Position numbers and translations under genes: made by a program
Source of the DNA: Alphaproteobacteria bacterium
GTDB taxonomy: Bacteria > Pseudomonadota > Alphaproteobacteria > Acetobacterales > Acetobacteraceae
Length of the DNA: 64,000 nt
Assembly: GCA_020850755.1 (NCBI GenBank)
Contig: JADZEB010000011.1
Location: 124,001-188,000 of the forward strand
Direction of reading: 5' to 3'
The notes under the pieces: model-generated
The model's input: only the letters and a program-made list of their open reading frames with translations
The model's database searches: none
Told to the model about the DNA's origin: nothing
Shown: piece by piece, positions 27,640-37,318 of the stretch
Layout of the letters: each line of letters opens with the position of its first letter
How positions within the stretch are numbered: position 1 is the stretch's first letter

Positions 27640-28478
27640 TGGTCGCGCAGCCGCGGATTGAGCGCGTCGTTGAGGCCATCGCCGACGAGGTTGAGCGCGA
27701 GCACCGTCAGCACGATGGCGACGCCCGGAATGGCCGCGATGAACCAGGAGGTGCGCAGGGTCTGCCGCCCCTCGCCGATCAGCCGCCCCCAGGAGGCGAT
27801 GGACGGGTCGCTGAGGCCAAGAAAGGCCAGCGCCGCCTCGAACAAGATGGCTGCCGACACCAGGAACGACGCATAGACGATCACCGGCGGCAGCGCGTTC
27901 GGCAGGATCTCGCGCAGCATGATGCGCAGGTCGCCCATGCCGGCGGCACGGCAGGCCAGAACGAACTCGCGCTCGCGCAGCGCCAGGAATTCCCCGCGCA
28001 CCATGCGCGCGACCGAGGTCCAGGAAACCAGGCCGATCGCCAGCACCACATAGACGATGTCCGGGCCCACCACCGCCACCAGGGCCAGAACGATCACGAG
28101 GTTGGGGATGGTTTGCAACACCTCGGTGAAGCGCATCAGCAGATCGTCGATCCAGCCCCGGAAGTAGCCGGCCGCAGCGCCGACCGCGATTCCGACCGTG
28201 GTCGAGATCGCCGCTGCCAGAACCCCTATCCCGATCGCGGTCCGCGCGCCATGCACGATGATGGCCATGATGTCCCGCCCGAGCGCATCGGTGCCGAGCG
28301 GGAAGCGCGGATCGGTGAAGGGCCAGAGCTCGGGCCGTGCCACCATGCGCAACGGGTCGCGCGGGGCGATGACGTCTGCCAGCAGCGCCACCGCGACCAC
28401 GGCCAACAGGACGAGGCTGCCCAGGGCTGCCGCGCGGTTGCGCAGGAATCGCCGCGGTAGGGCTGCGCCGCCATTCAT
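27636..28478 (-). CDS. Oligopeptide/dipeptide ABC transporter permease (DppC type)
   Basis: A 280-residue permease. The N terminus [20 protein letters not shown] is a cytoplasmic tail plus first span, followed by the periplasmic [14 protein letters not shown] segment typical of DppC. The EAA-type coupling loop is [19 protein letters not shown]. Six membrane spans are expected. It is 14 bp after the DppB-type gene and overlaps DppD by 4 nt. Confidence 0.92.
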
Positions 28479-28492
28479 GCGCCGGATGCCCT

Positions 28493-29476
28493 TCAGCCCG
28501 GCCGGACACGCGGGTCGAGCACCGCATAGAGCGCATCGACCACCAGGTTCGCCGCCATGACCACGATCGCGCTCAGGATCATGACACCCATCACCAGCTG
28601 ATAGTTGCGCGCTGTCACCGCCTCCACCAGGAGCGTACCAAGGCCGGGCCAGCTGAAGATCGCCTCGACCACGATCGCGCCGGCGAACACGGTCCCGAAC
28701 TGGATGCCGATCAATGTCACGATCGGCAGCACGGCGTTCCAGAAGGCGTGTCGCCATACCAGGCGATGCCCGGGCACGCCCTTGGCGCGCGCGGTGCGCA
28801 TATAGTCGAGGTCGAGGACCTGGAGCATCGAGGCGCGCATCACGCGCGCATAGATCGCCGCGTAGAACAGTCCGAGCGCCACGGACGGCAGCAACAGGTG
28901 GCGCAGGATGTCGAGCGCCTGGCCAACCGCACCGCGCGGAGGGCCACCGATCGTCGCCATCCCGGCCACCGGGGTCCAGCCGAGCTTGACCGAGAACACC
29001 AGCACCAGCATCAGGCTGAGCCAGAAACCCGGCGTGGCGAAGAAAAGCACCGCCAGTGCCGACACAAGCCCGTCCCAGACCGAACGCACGCGCCGCGCCG
29101 CGAACACGCCGGCCGCCACACCGATGGCGGATGCGATCACGATCGCCGCCGCCATCAGCAGCAGGCTTGCCGGCAGCCTCTCCAGCACCAGCTCGGCGAC
29201 CGGGCGACCATGGCGGAAGGAGATACCGAGGTCGAAACGCAGCACGGAGAACAGGTAGTTCGCAAGCTGGCGCCAGGCAGGCACGTCCAGCCCGAACAGG
29301 GCTCGCAGCCTGGCAATCTCGTCTTCGTTCGCGGCCTGACCCTCGGAGGCCAGCAGGTCGACAAGATCGCCCGGCGCCGCCTTCACCAGAACGAAGCTCA
29401 GCAGCACGACGCAGACCAGGGTCAACGCCGACTGGCCGAGCCGGCGCACCAGCCACCTTGCACCCGGACCGGTCAT
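28493..29476 (-). CDS. Oligopeptide/dipeptide ABC transporter permease (DppB type)
   Basis: A 327-residue permease starting at the ATG at 29476. The first span LTLVCVVLLSFVLVKAAPGDLV, the RFDLGISFRHGRPV loop, the coupling loop TARAKGVPGHRLVWRHAFWN and the IVVEAIFSWPGLGTLLVEAV stretch near the end are all characteristic of DppB. It overlaps the binding protein's 3' region only slightly (its start lies 37 bp beyond the stop at 29514). It forms the pore with the DppC-type product. Confidence 0.92.
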   Translation of the reverse strand: MTGPGARWLVRRLGQSALTLVCVVLLSFVLVKAAPGDLVDLLASEGQAANEDEIARLRALFGLDVPAWRQLANYLFSVLRFDLGISFRHGRPVAELVLERLPASLLLMAAAIVIASAIGVAAGVFAARRVRSVWDGLVSALAVLFFATPGFWLSLMLVLVFSVKLGWTPVAGMATIGGPPRGAVGQALDILRHLLLPSVALGLFYAAIYARVMRASMLQVLDLDYMRTARAKGVPGHRLVWRHAFWNAVLPIVTLIGIQFGTVFAGAIVVEAIFSWPGLGTLLVEAVTARNYQLVMGVMILSAIVVMAANLVVDALYAVLDPRVRPG

Positions 29477-29513
29477 GTCATGCGCCGTCCCGGCCGTCGC
29501 GCGGATGCGCGTT

Positions 29514-31127
29514 CTAGGGCGCGAGCCATACATCCTTCCAGGAATCGTACATCCACTCGGGCCGGGTGGAGTGGTTGCGCACGCGCTTGTGGGCGAAGGT
29601 CATGTTCTGCTTGTAGGCGATCGGCAGCACCGGCAGATCCTCGGCGGCGATCTTCTGCACGCGGTTCAACAGGGCGATGCGCTTGGCGGGATCCAGCTCC
29701 TTCGCCGCATCGTCCACCAGGCGGTCGAGTTCCGCGTTGCTGTAGCCCGAGACATTGCGGAAGGGCGTGCGTGCGATATTCGCCGTGGTGTAGAGCATCG
29801 TCGAGCGCATCAGCGGATCCGCGTAGGAAACGTTGTTGCTGACCGACAGGTCGAAATCCCACTGCTGGTAGATCTGCCGGATCGCCCCGGCGCGGTCGGC
29901 GGAGACGATGTTTACCTTGATGCCGACATCGCCGAGCGCCTGCTGCAGGTACTGGCCCATCCTCACATTCTCGGCATACCAGGGGCCGACGACCAGCTTG
30001 AGCTCGAAGCGCGGCGCGTTGCGCCCGGGGCGGCGATGGCCGGCCTCGTCGAGCAGCCGCTCGGCGCGGCGCACATCGAGCGCATACTGCGCGACGTCGC
30101 GATTATAGTAGCGCGTATAGACATCGGAGACGGTGCCGGTCGCGACACGGCCGAAGCCGTTCATCACCACATCGACCACGAGCTGCCGGTCTAGGGCGAA
30201 GCCGATGGCCTGGCGCACGCGGCGGTCCGCCAGGATCGGGTTGCGCGTGTTCATCTCGACGACCATGAACTCCTGCAGCCCGCCGCGATCGGTCGCATCG
30301 AAGCGGCCGGTGCCGGCAAGCCGGCGCATCTCGGCCGGCGGGAAGGGCGCGCCGACACCAAGCAGCACCTCGCCCACCTCGAAGGCCGCAGCGCGCGACT
30401 GCGGGTCCTGAAGGTAGCGGATCACGATTCCGTCGAGATGCGGCAGCCCCGTCTCCCAGTATTGCGCGTTGCGCTCCAGCTCGACATGCGAGCCGCGCCG
30501 CCACTCCTTGAAGCGGAACGGGCCGGTGCCGACCGGGGCGTTGTTGGCCGGGTTCTGGCGGATATCGGTGCCGCCATAGATGTGCTTGGGCACGATCTGG
30601 GTCTCGCTTCCCGAGAGCGAAGCAAGCACCAGCGCCTCGGGCGTGGGCTGGCCGAAGCTGATCCGCACCGTGTGCGGATCAAGCGCCTGCGCGCCCGAGA
30701 TGGCACGGATCGCCGGATTGCCGGCGAACTTCTGCCAGTGCTCGACCGCGTTGTAGGCGATGTCCTCGGCGGTGAAGGGCCGGCCATCGTGCCACTGCAC
30801 GTTGCGGCGCAGATGGAAGGTGTAGCTCCGCCCGTCAGGGGCGCCTTCCCAGCGCTCGGCAAGCTGGCCGGTGATGCTCTGGTCGTGCTCCATCCGCACC
30901 AGACGCTCGAGGATCTTGGTCGAAACCAGGAGCGGATTGCCGCCGCCCCCGCCCGGGGCGAATAGCGTGTGCGTTTCCACCGAGTAGACGAGCGGCAGCA
31001 CGCCGCCGCGTCGCGGCGCCCCAGCCTGGTTCTGGGCCTGGGCCTGCGCCCTTGCGGTCGGCACAAATGCGCCCGCAGCGAGAACGGCCGAAACGCCGCG
31101 CAACGCATCGCGTCTGGAAATCCGCAT
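29514..31127 (-). CDS. Oligopeptide-type ABC transporter substrate-binding protein
   Basis: A 537-residue family 5 binding protein. A Tat-like leader (RISRRDALRGVSAVLAAGAF, cleaved near ARAQAQ) precedes a mature domain with LAERWEGAPDGRSYTFHLRRNVQWHDGRPFTAEDI, the family signature region, and LVVDVVMNGFGRVATG. It heads the binding protein-permease-permease-ATPase-ATPase set and lies 76 bp downstream of the AstE/ASPA-like hydrolase. The ligand could be a peptide, but many alphaproteobacterial homologues bind sugars, opines or other amides; the deacylase next door favours an N-acyl amino acid. Confidence 0.92.
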   Translation of the reverse strand: MRISRRDALRGVSAVLAAGAFVPTARAQAQAQNQAGAPRRGGVLPLVYSVETHTLFAPGGGGGNPLLVSTKILERLVRMEHDQSITGQLAERWEGAPDGRSYTFHLRRNVQWHDGRPFTAEDIAYNAVEHWQKFAGNPAIRAISGAQALDPHTVRISFGQPTPEALVLASLSGSETQIVPKHIYGGTDIRQNPANNAPVGTGPFRFKEWRRGSHVELERNAQYWETGLPHLDGIVIRYLQDPQSRAAAFEVGEVLLGVGAPFPPAEMRRLAGTGRFDATDRGGLQEFMVVEMNTRNPILADRRVRQAIGFALDRQLVVDVVMNGFGRVATGTVSDVYTRYYNRDVAQYALDVRRAERLLDEAGHRRPGRNAPRFELKLVVGPWYAENVRMGQYLQQALGDVGIKVNIVSADRAGAIRQIYQQWDFDLSVSNNVSYADPLMRSTMLYTTANIARTPFRNVSGYSNAELDRLVDDAAKELDPAKRIALLNRVQKIAAEDLPVLPIAYKQNMTFAHKRVRNHSTRPEWMYDSWKDVWLAP

Positions 31128-31203
31128 CGATCACTCTCCCGCTGTCGCCCAGGTTGCCACCTGCGCCCTCGGCGTCCCATTTGGGCGGCGTTTCACTGCC
31201 TTG

Positions 31204-32127
31204 TCAAACCGGCTTGCGGCGTGTCGGCAAGGCCAGAATCACCGCCTCGCCACCGCGCTTCGGTGCCAAGCGCGGCAGCAGGAGTATGCACGGCCCGAAG
31301 GGCGCGCGCAGGGGGCGCATGCCATCATGAGCATAGATCTCGCCCTCCGCCACCCGCTCGAATCCCGCGAGCGGGCGGCCGAAGCGGAAGGCGTCGCTGC
31401 GCGCGCGCACCATGCGCAAGGCGGTCACGTCCTGCCACACACCCCGGACAGGCCCGCTCGCGCGCGCGCGCAGCATGCCGGCCGCGCGCAGCAATGCGAG
31501 CGTGATGCGCACGGCATAGGCGTCGGTCGCGCGCGTGCCATGCCGTCCGCACTCGACCACGAAGGCGGCCTTGTCCTGCCGGCCAAGCAGCCCTGGCTGC
31601 TCGACCAGCAGGCGCCCGGTATGGATCGGCGCGGCGAAGCGGATGCGGTGATGGTCGCGCGGCAACCGCGCCAGGAGCCGGTCGGCCGCGCGCGTCGGAT
31701 GGAACATCAGCAGCGGCGGCCCTCCTGTCGCCATCGAGTGGATGTCGAGGAGGATGTCGGCACTGCGATAGATCGGCGCGAGCGCGCGCGCGCGGTCGAG
31801 CTCGGCATTGTGCTCGGGCCCGCGCAGCCGCGCCCGCGCCCACAGCCGGTTCAGATCCTCGTCGATGAAGCGGCCCGATTGCGGCATGGCCGGATCGTGC
31901 CGGCGGTGCGCGGCGGGATTGGCGGCAACCAGCGTGACCACGCCGCGCAGCAGCGCCTTGCGCCGGCGCAGCACCGCGCGCAACGCGGCCAGCCCGCACA
32001 CCTCGTTGCCGTGGGTTAGCGCGTTGACCACCAGATGCGGCCCGGCGCGGCCCGTGTCGATGCGCAGCACATGCGGCACGCCCGCCCACCCTGCCGGGCC
32101 GATCGGGTCTGGCACTGCGGCGCGCAT
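31204..32127 (-). CDS. Succinylglutamate desuccinylase/aspartoacylase family zinc hydrolase
   Basis: A 307-residue M14-related hydrolase. The zinc site is THGNE (His39, Glu42) with His130 in LLDIHS, and DEDLNRLW (90-96) supplies the Asn-Arg substrate-binding pair of the AstE/ASPA family. FVVECGRHGT contains the downstream catalytic-acid region. It should remove an acyl group from an N-acyl amino acid or related amide. I place the start at ATG 32127, as upstream in-frame sequence lacks family similarity; no strong ribosome site is visible. It lies ahead of the peptide-type ABC importer on the same strand, which fits uptake followed by deacylation. Confidence 0.83.
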   Translation of the reverse strand: MRAAVPDPIGPAGWAGVPHVLRIDTGRAGPHLVVNALTHGNEVCGLAALRAVLRRRKALLRGVVTLVAANPAAHRRHDPAMPQSGRFIDEDLNRLWARARLRGPEHNAELDRARALAPIYRSADILLDIHSMATGGPPLLMFHPTRAADRLLARLPRDHHRIRFAAPIHTGRLLVEQPGLLGRQDKAAFVVECGRHGTRATDAYAVRITLALLRAAGMLRARASGPVRGVWQDVTALRMVRARSDAFRFGRPLAGFERVAEGEIYAHDGMRPLRAPFGPCILLLPRLAPKRGGEAVILALPTRRKPV

Positions 32128-32226
32128 CGCCGCCCGGCCGCTTGCCGCACTGCCGGTTTGGCCGTAACCATGCGCGCGGCGGTGTGCCGCCTCCTTCCTC
32201 ACCTCCGGCATAAGGAGTGCTCCTCC

Positions 32227-33237
32227 GTGAAAGCCGTTGTGCTGCGCCAGCACGGTAGCATCGATGCGCTCAAGGTCGAGAGCGACCATGTCGAGAAGCC
32301 GCTCGGCCCCGATGATGTGCGCCTTGCCGTCCGCGCCTGTTCGCTCAACTACCACGACGTGTTCACCATCCGCGGCATGCCGGGCATCACGCTCGACCTG
32401 CCGGTGGTGCCGGGCAACGACATCGCCGGCGAGATCGCCGAGCTCGGCGCGGCCGTCAGCGGCTGGCGCGTGGGCGAGCGCGTGCTGCTCAACCCGGTCT
32501 ATCCCGGCCGCGGGCTGATGGGCGAGATGCTCGATGGCGGGCTGGCCGAGCGCTGCCGCGCCCACAAGGACCAGCTCATCCGCCTGCCCGATGCGGTGAG
32601 TTTCGAGGATGCCGCCTCGCTGCCGGTGGCCTATGGCACCGCGCACCGCATGATGATCACGATCGGCCAGGTGAAGGCGGGCGAGCGCGTGCTGATTCTG
32701 GGGGCGAGCGGCGGCGTCGGCACCTGCTGCGTCATGCTGGCCAAGATGGCCGGGGCCGAGGTGACCGCCTGCGCGTCGAGCCCGGACAAGCTCGAGAAGC
32801 TGCGCGCGCTCGGGGCCGATCACCTGATCGACTACTCCAGGACCGACTTCATGAAGGAGGTCTGGCGGCTTTTCGGCAAGCCCAACCGCCGCGCCTATGA
32901 AGGTGGCGTCGATGTGGTCGTGAACTACACCGGCGGCAATACCTGGATTCCGTCGCTGCGCGCGCTGAAGAAGGGCGGGCGGCTGCTGGTGTGCGGCGCC
33001 ACCGCCGGCTTCGATCCGAAGGAGGATCTGCGCTATGTCTGGACCTACGAGTTGCAGATCCTGGGCTCGAACGGCTGGCGGCGCGAGGATCTGGGCGCGC
33101 TCCTCGACATGGTGGCCGACGGCCGGATGAAGCCCGCGATCGACCGCCGCTACAGCCTGGACGATGCGGTGCAGGCGCTGAAGGCGATGGAGGATCGCGC
33201 CTTCTTCGGCAAGCTGATCGTCGCGCCGAACGGCTAG
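32227..33237 (+). CDS. MDR-superfamily quinone oxidoreductase-like dehydrogenase
   Basis: A 336-residue medium-chain dehydrogenase/reductase. The start is GTG 32227, with GGAG about 11 bp before it. The catalytic domain reads ACSLNYHDVFTIRGMPG and PVVPGNDIAGEI. The nucleotide-binding motif is VLILGASGGVGTCCV, followed by CASSPDKLEKLRALGADHLIDY, typical of NADPH-dependent quinone or enone reductases. The zinc-ligand set of alcohol dehydrogenases is not evident. It diverges from the deacylase with a 100-bp gap and converges with the VOC gene, overlapping it by 4 nt at the stops. The substrate is unknown. Confidence 0.88.
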   Translation: MKAVVLRQHGSIDALKVESDHVEKPLGPDDVRLAVRACSLNYHDVFTIRGMPGITLDLPVVPGNDIAGEIAELGAAVSGWRVGERVLLNPVYPGRGLMGEMLDGGLAERCRAHKDQLIRLPDAVSFEDAASLPVAYGTAHRMMITIGQVKAGERVLILGASGGVGTCCVMLAKMAGAEVTACASSPDKLEKLRALGADHLIDYSRTDFMKEVWRLFGKPNRRAYEGGVDVVVNYTGGNTWIPSLRALKKGGRLLVCGATAGFDPKEDLRYVWTYELQILGSNGWRREDLGALLDMVADGRMKPAIDRRYSLDDAVQALKAMEDRAFFGKLIVAPNG

Positions 33238-34082
33238 GCGCGCTCAATCCTGAGGCGCACGCCATGCAGGGTGACGCCGACCGCGCCGCCGCCAAGCGGC
33301 TCGACCGCGAGGCCGCGGCCGGCCGCCTTCGCGCCGATCAGGGCCGGCTCGCGCGCGGCAAGCCTGATCTCGGCCACGCGCATGCGCCCCGTCGGCAGGG
33401 CGCGCACGAAGGGACCGAGGCGCGTCTCGGCCAGGGCGGGATCGAGCAGCTCGATCGCAACCGAGCCGGCCTTCAGCGTCGCGCTGCCCGGCCCCTGCGC
33501 GATGCGCTTGAGGCCGAGCGCGCCGGCGCGATCGGGCGCGATCATCGCGGCGGGATCGCCCAGCAGCGTCAGGCCGAGAAGATCGGCCGCACCGTTCGGG
33601 TGCGCCATCAGCGCCGGGTCATAGACCAGCGCGCGGTCGAGATGCTGGCACAGGAAAACGCGCCCCGGCAGGATCGCCGCATGCCTGATGCGGCAGACGC
33701 GGAAACGCACCGTCACCGGCCCGGCCGGCGTTTCCATGCTGCGGCTGCCGGTCACCGGCTCGCGGTCGTCGATGCCCCACTCCACCATGAGGCGGTGGCA
33801 GCGATCGACGTCGTCCGGACCGAGGGCGAGCGCGCTCACCCCCTCGCCGGCGGCCAGGAACTCGACCAGGAAGGCTTCCTGGCTGCTTGGCCCCGTGGTG
33901 CTCAGGAGCTCGATATAGCCGCCCGGGAACATCACGCAGGCATTGGCGGTGCCGCGCGTCGGATGCCGCCCCTCGGGCGAGAGCAGGAAGCCCAGATCGC
34001 GGAACAGGGCGGACGCCGCCGCCAGGTCGTGCACGGCAAGGATGGCGTGGTCGAAGCTGCAGGCGGGAGCGGGGCTCGTCAT
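33234..34082 (-). CDS. VOC-superfamily glyoxalase-like protein
   Basis: A 282-residue protein of the glyoxalase-like/VOC_2 group. The N-terminal module starts CSFDHAILAVHDLAAASALFRDLGF, with the metal His in SFDHA, and GGYIELLST supplies a Glu ligand. Further on, PNGAADLLGLTLL begins a second module. Such proteins are metal-dependent lyases, isomerases or dioxygenases of unknown substrate. It starts at ATG 34082 and diverges from the thioesterase gene with 82 bp between, so they may share a regulatory region. Confidence 0.8.
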   Translation of the reverse strand: MTSPAPACSFDHAILAVHDLAAASALFRDLGFLLSPEGRHPTRGTANACVMFPGGYIELLSTTGPSSQEAFLVEFLAAGEGVSALALGPDDVDRCHRLMVEWGIDDREPVTGSRSMETPAGPVTVRFRVCRIRHAAILPGRVFLCQHLDRALVYDPALMAHPNGAADLLGLTLLGDPAAMIAPDRAGALGLKRIAQGPGSATLKAGSVAIELLDPALAETRLGPFVRALPTGRMRVAEIRLAAREPALIGAKAAGRGLAVEPLGGGAVGVTLHGVRLRIERA

Positions 34083-34164
34083 GCGTGGCGCGATCGCGGA
34101 CAAGATTGTAGAGATTGGCCCCGGGCGCGCGGTGGGCGCGGCGGGACCGGAGGGACGCTCCAGC

Positions 34165-34593
34165 ATGTATGACACGACGCGGCCGAACAAGCTCGCTTTC
34201 GCCGAACTGGCCGAGATGGTGCGGCGCGCACCATACCATGTCTGGCTCGGCATCGAGCTGATGACGCTGGGTGAGGAGGACATCGTCATCCGCGTGCCCT
34301 GGCGCGAGGAGTTCGTCTCGTCGGTGAAGTTCGGCTACGCGCATGGCGGCGTGCTGGCCGCGCTGGTGGATCTTGCCGCCGATTTCGCGCTCGCCGCCAA
34401 GCTCGGCCGCGGGGCGCCGACGGTCGATCTGCGCGTCGACTATCACCGCCCGGCGCTGGCCGGCGAGATGCGCGCGATCGGGCGCGTGATCAAGCTCGGC
34501 CGCACCATCGCCACCGCCGAGGGCATGGTCACGGACGCGGACGGCAAGCTGCTCGCCAGCGGCCGGGCCGTGTTCCTGCCGCCGCAGGACTGA
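34165..34593 (+). CDS. Hotdog-fold thioesterase (PaaI type)
   Basis: A 142-residue PaaI-type acyl-CoA thioesterase. FGYAHGGVLAALVDLAADFAL contains the HGG turn and the Asp of the catalytic helix. The core strand DLRVDYHRPALAGEMRAIGRV follows. It starts at ATG 34165, downstream of GGAGGGA. The AMP-ligase gene begins 9 bp after its stop, so the pair probably makes and cleaves the same acyl-CoA pool. Confidence 0.88.
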   Translation: MYDTTRPNKLAFAELAEMVRRAPYHVWLGIELMTLGEEDIVIRVPWREEFVSSVKFGYAHGGVLAALVDLAADFALAAKLGRGAPTVDLRVDYHRPALAGEMRAIGRVIKLGRTIATAEGMVTDADGKLLASGRAVFLPPQD

Positions 34594-34602
34594 GACGGCG
34601 CG

Positions 34603-36120
34603 ATGAGCAACCCGGCCGACATCCTCGCCCGCCACCGCACCTCGCCCGCCGCCGCGATCATCGACCTGACCGACTGGGACCGGCCGCGCGAGATCAGCTA
34701 CGCCGCGTTTGCCGGCGGCTGCGATGCGCTGGCGCGCGGGCTGGTCCGGGCAGGCTTCGGCAGCGGCGCGCGCGTCGGCATCCTGTCGGCCAACCGCGTT
34801 GCCTTCTACGAGGTGTTCCTCGGCGCGATGCTGGCCGGCGCGGTGGCGCTGCCGCTGAACACGCGCCTGGCGGACGCGGCGCTTGCGGGGCTGATCGCGC
34901 ACAACGACATCGACATCCTGTTCACCGATGCCGCCAACGCGCCGCGCATCCCGCCGGGTGGTGCGAAACGCGTGGTGGTGTTCGAGGAGGCCGGCCCGGC
35001 CGGCTACGCCGTCTTCCTCGATCCGGGGCCGTTCACGCCCGTCACGCCCGCTGAAGACGCGCCGCTGATGCAGCCCTTCTCCTCGGGCACCACGGGCCGG
35101 CCCAAGGGCATCGTGCTGAGCGCAGGCGCGGTGCGCTGGGCAATGCGCCAGATGCTGCCCGCCGGCCGCGCGCCCGATCCGGCCACCACCGTCACGGTGG
35201 CCCATCCGCTCTATCACAAGAACGCCATGCTCGGCAGCAAGGGCGCCTTCCTCAATGGCGGGCGCGTCGTGCTGATGGACCGCTTCGAGCCCGAGCGGTT
35301 CGTGGCGGTGATCGGACGCTATCGCGTCACCAAGGTGCACACCGTGCCGACCATGATGGCGCGGATCATGGCGCGGCCCGACCTGGTCGCGCGCATCGAC
35401 CAGTCGAGCATCCGCGAGGTGCATATGGGCTCGGCGCCGGCCTCGCGCCGGCTGTTCGACGAGATCCGTGTCGCCTTCCCGAAAGCCTATGTGCGCATCA
35501 GCTACGGTGTGACCGAGGCCGGGCCGATGCAGTTCGGCGAGCATCCGCGAGGGCTGCCGCGTCCGCCGCTGTCGGTCGGCTATCCGCTGGCGGAATGCGA
35601 GGTGAAGCTCGCCGGCGGCGCGGGGCCGGACGAGGGCGTGCTGCTGATCCGCAATCCCGGCGTGATGGCGGGCTACTACAAGGACCCGGAGCAGAGCCGC
35701 GCCCGCTTCGATGCCGAGGGCTGGTACGTGACCGGCGACATCATGCGCCGCGACGCGCAGGGCTTCTACTATTTCGTCGGGCGCGACGACGACATGTTCG
35801 TGGTCAACGGCAACAACCTCTATCCCGCGACGGTGGAGGAAACGCTGCTGCGCCATCCGGCCATCGCTGCCGCATCCGTGGTGCCGGTCGAGGACGATGT
35901 GCGCGGGCAGGTGCCGGTGGCGTTCGTGGTGCTGCGCCCCGGCGCGCAGGCGAGCGAGGCCGGGATCAAGGCGCATTGCCTGGCCTCGGCGCCGGCCTAC
36001 CAGCATCCGCGCCAAGTGCATGTCCTGGCCGAGTTGCCGCTGGCGGGCACGAACAAGGTCGATGTCGCGCTGTTGAAGCGGCAGGCCGCCGCCGCCTGGC
36101 GCGACGCCGGGCCGGCATGA
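34603..36120 (+). CDS. AMP-dependent acyl-CoA synthetase/ligase
   Basis: A 505-residue adenylate-forming enzyme. The P-loop-like motif is SSGTTGRPKGIVL, ISYGVTEAGPMQFGEHP supplies the TxE-type motif, GWYVTGDIMRRD contains the ribose-binding Asp, and LAGTNKVDV carries the C-terminal catalytic Lys. It activates a carboxylic acid with ATP and transfers it to CoA. It is in a tight operon with the thioesterase and the DUF2817 gene (ATGA overlap). Substrate class cannot be read; a fatty or aromatic acid is possible. Confidence 0.93.
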   Translation: MSNPADILARHRTSPAAAIIDLTDWDRPREISYAAFAGGCDALARGLVRAGFGSGARVGILSANRVAFYEVFLGAMLAGAVALPLNTRLADAALAGLIAHNDIDILFTDAANAPRIPPGGAKRVVVFEEAGPAGYAVFLDPGPFTPVTPAEDAPLMQPFSSGTTGRPKGIVLSAGAVRWAMRQMLPAGRAPDPATTVTVAHPLYHKNAMLGSKGAFLNGGRVVLMDRFEPERFVAVIGRYRVTKVHTVPTMMARIMARPDLVARIDQSSIREVHMGSAPASRRLFDEIRVAFPKAYVRISYGVTEAGPMQFGEHPRGLPRPPLSVGYPLAECEVKLAGGAGPDEGVLLIRNPGVMAGYYKDPEQSRARFDAEGWYVTGDIMRRDAQGFYYFVGRDDDMFVVNGNNLYPATVEETLLRHPAIAAASVVPVEDDVRGQVPVAFVVLRPGAQASEAGIKAHCLASAPAYQHPRQVHVLAELPLAGTNKVDVALLKRQAAAAWRDAGPA

Positions 36121-37202
36121 GGGCACCGATCTTCCCGCAGGGCTACAGGCAGGCACGCGCGCAGTTCCGCGCCCTCGCCGCCACCGCCGGCGCACGCCTT
36201 GCCGTCCGCGAGTTGCCCGGCCAGACCGGCGCGGCGGGCGAGGCGCTGGCCATCGATACGGTCGAGCTTGGCCACGGCGAAGGCGGCCGCGCGCTGGTGG
36301 TGATCTCGGGCGCGCATGGCATCGAGGGTTTCGCCGGCTCGGTGGTGCAGGCACGCTGGCTCGCGCGTTGGCTGGCAGCCGCGAATGCGGGCCGTGCGGT
36401 GTCTGGCCGCACGCTTGTGCTGGTGCATGCGCTCAACCCGTGGGGCTTCTCGCACGCCACGCGCTGCGACGAGGGCAATGTCGATCTCAACCGCAACTTC
36501 CTCGCACCCGGCGCGGAGCCGCCCGCCAATCCCGGCTATGGCGCGATCCACGATCTGCTGCGCACTCCAGCCTGGAGCGCGGCCGAGGCCGGGCGGCTTG
36601 CCGAGGCGCTGGAGAACTACGCGCGTGCGCATGGCGCGCAGGCGCTCACCGACGCCATGCTCGGCGGGCAGTATGATTTCTCGGACGGCCTCAACTATGG
36701 CGGGCGAGGTCTCGCCTGGGCGAACCGGCAGGCGCTGGCGATCTGCGCCGAACTGGCGAGGCGCCACGAGGCGCTGACGATCATCGACCTGCACACGGGC
36801 GTCGCCCCCTTCGGCGAGGCGGCGCTGCTGACCTTCGCCGGCGGCCCGCCCGAGGCCGCGCCCCATCCTCTCCTGCCGCCCGGCGATGCACGATTCCACG
36901 CCGGCGCGGCGGGCCTTGCCAGCATGACCGGCATCACGGTATCCGGCATCGCCCGCACGCTTGCCCCCCTGCCCGTGCTCGGTGCCGTGCTGGAGTTCGG
37001 CACCGTCGCGCGCACCGAGATCCGCGCCGCGCTGCGCGAGGATCTGTGGCTGCGCCTTTCTCCGCCCGCCGATCCCGCCCGCGCCGCCGCCGCGCACGCG
37101 GCGATCCGCCGCGCCTTCTACCCCGACGATCCCGCCTGGCGCGCGAGCCTGCTCGGCCTTGCCGATGCGCTGTTCGACCATATGCTCGCCGCTCCAGCCT
37201 GA
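36117..37202 (+). CDS. DUF2817 (M14-like zinc carboxypeptidase) protein
   Basis: A 361-residue DUF2817 protein with the M14-like metal site: SGAHGIEGFAGS (His, Glu), NVDLNRNF for substrate binding, and IIDLHTGVAPFG for the third metal ligand. VLEFGT near the C terminus holds the likely catalytic Glu. The start ATG overlaps the ligase stop (ATGA). DUF2817 members are predicted peptidases or deacylases, but a clear biochemical role is lacking. It may cleave an amide product that the ligase activates. Confidence 0.85.
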   Translation: MRAPIFPQGYRQARAQFRALAATAGARLAVRELPGQTGAAGEALAIDTVELGHGEGGRALVVISGAHGIEGFAGSVVQARWLARWLAAANAGRAVSGRTLVLVHALNPWGFSHATRCDEGNVDLNRNFLAPGAEPPANPGYGAIHDLLRTPAWSAAEAGRLAEALENYARAHGAQALTDAMLGGQYDFSDGLNYGGRGLAWANRQALAICAELARRHEALTIIDLHTGVAPFGEAALLTFAGGPPEAAPHPLLPPGDARFHAGAAGLASMTGITVSGIARTLAPLPVLGAVLEFGTVARTEIRAALREDLWLRLSPPADPARAAAAHAAIRRAFYPDDPAWRASLLGLADALFDHMLAAPA

Positions 37203-37230
37203 TCCTTGCCTGCACGGCCCGCATTCCAGC

Positions 37231-37259
37231 TTGCCAGGAACCGCGGTTGCGGCTGTTAT
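37231..37259 (+). promoter_or_regulatory. Candidate housekeeping promoter of RTX gene
   Basis: TTGCCA at 37231-37236, a 17-nt spacer, and TGTTAT at 37254-37259, with a start near 37266, about 53 nt before the RTX gene ATG. The -35 differs from TTGACA at one position, the -10 at two. Confidence 0.35.
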
Positions 37260-37318
37260 CTCGTAGCGTTGGGACGCGGCGGCACCGCTTGATGCCGCGC
37301 TTGCGGGGTGGAGCGCCC

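Noticed and set aside
37200..37229. TGATCC at the end of the DUF2817 gene as a further RpoE site.
   Set aside because: No TA-containing -10 at the required 18-nt spacing (the sequence there is TTCCAG).
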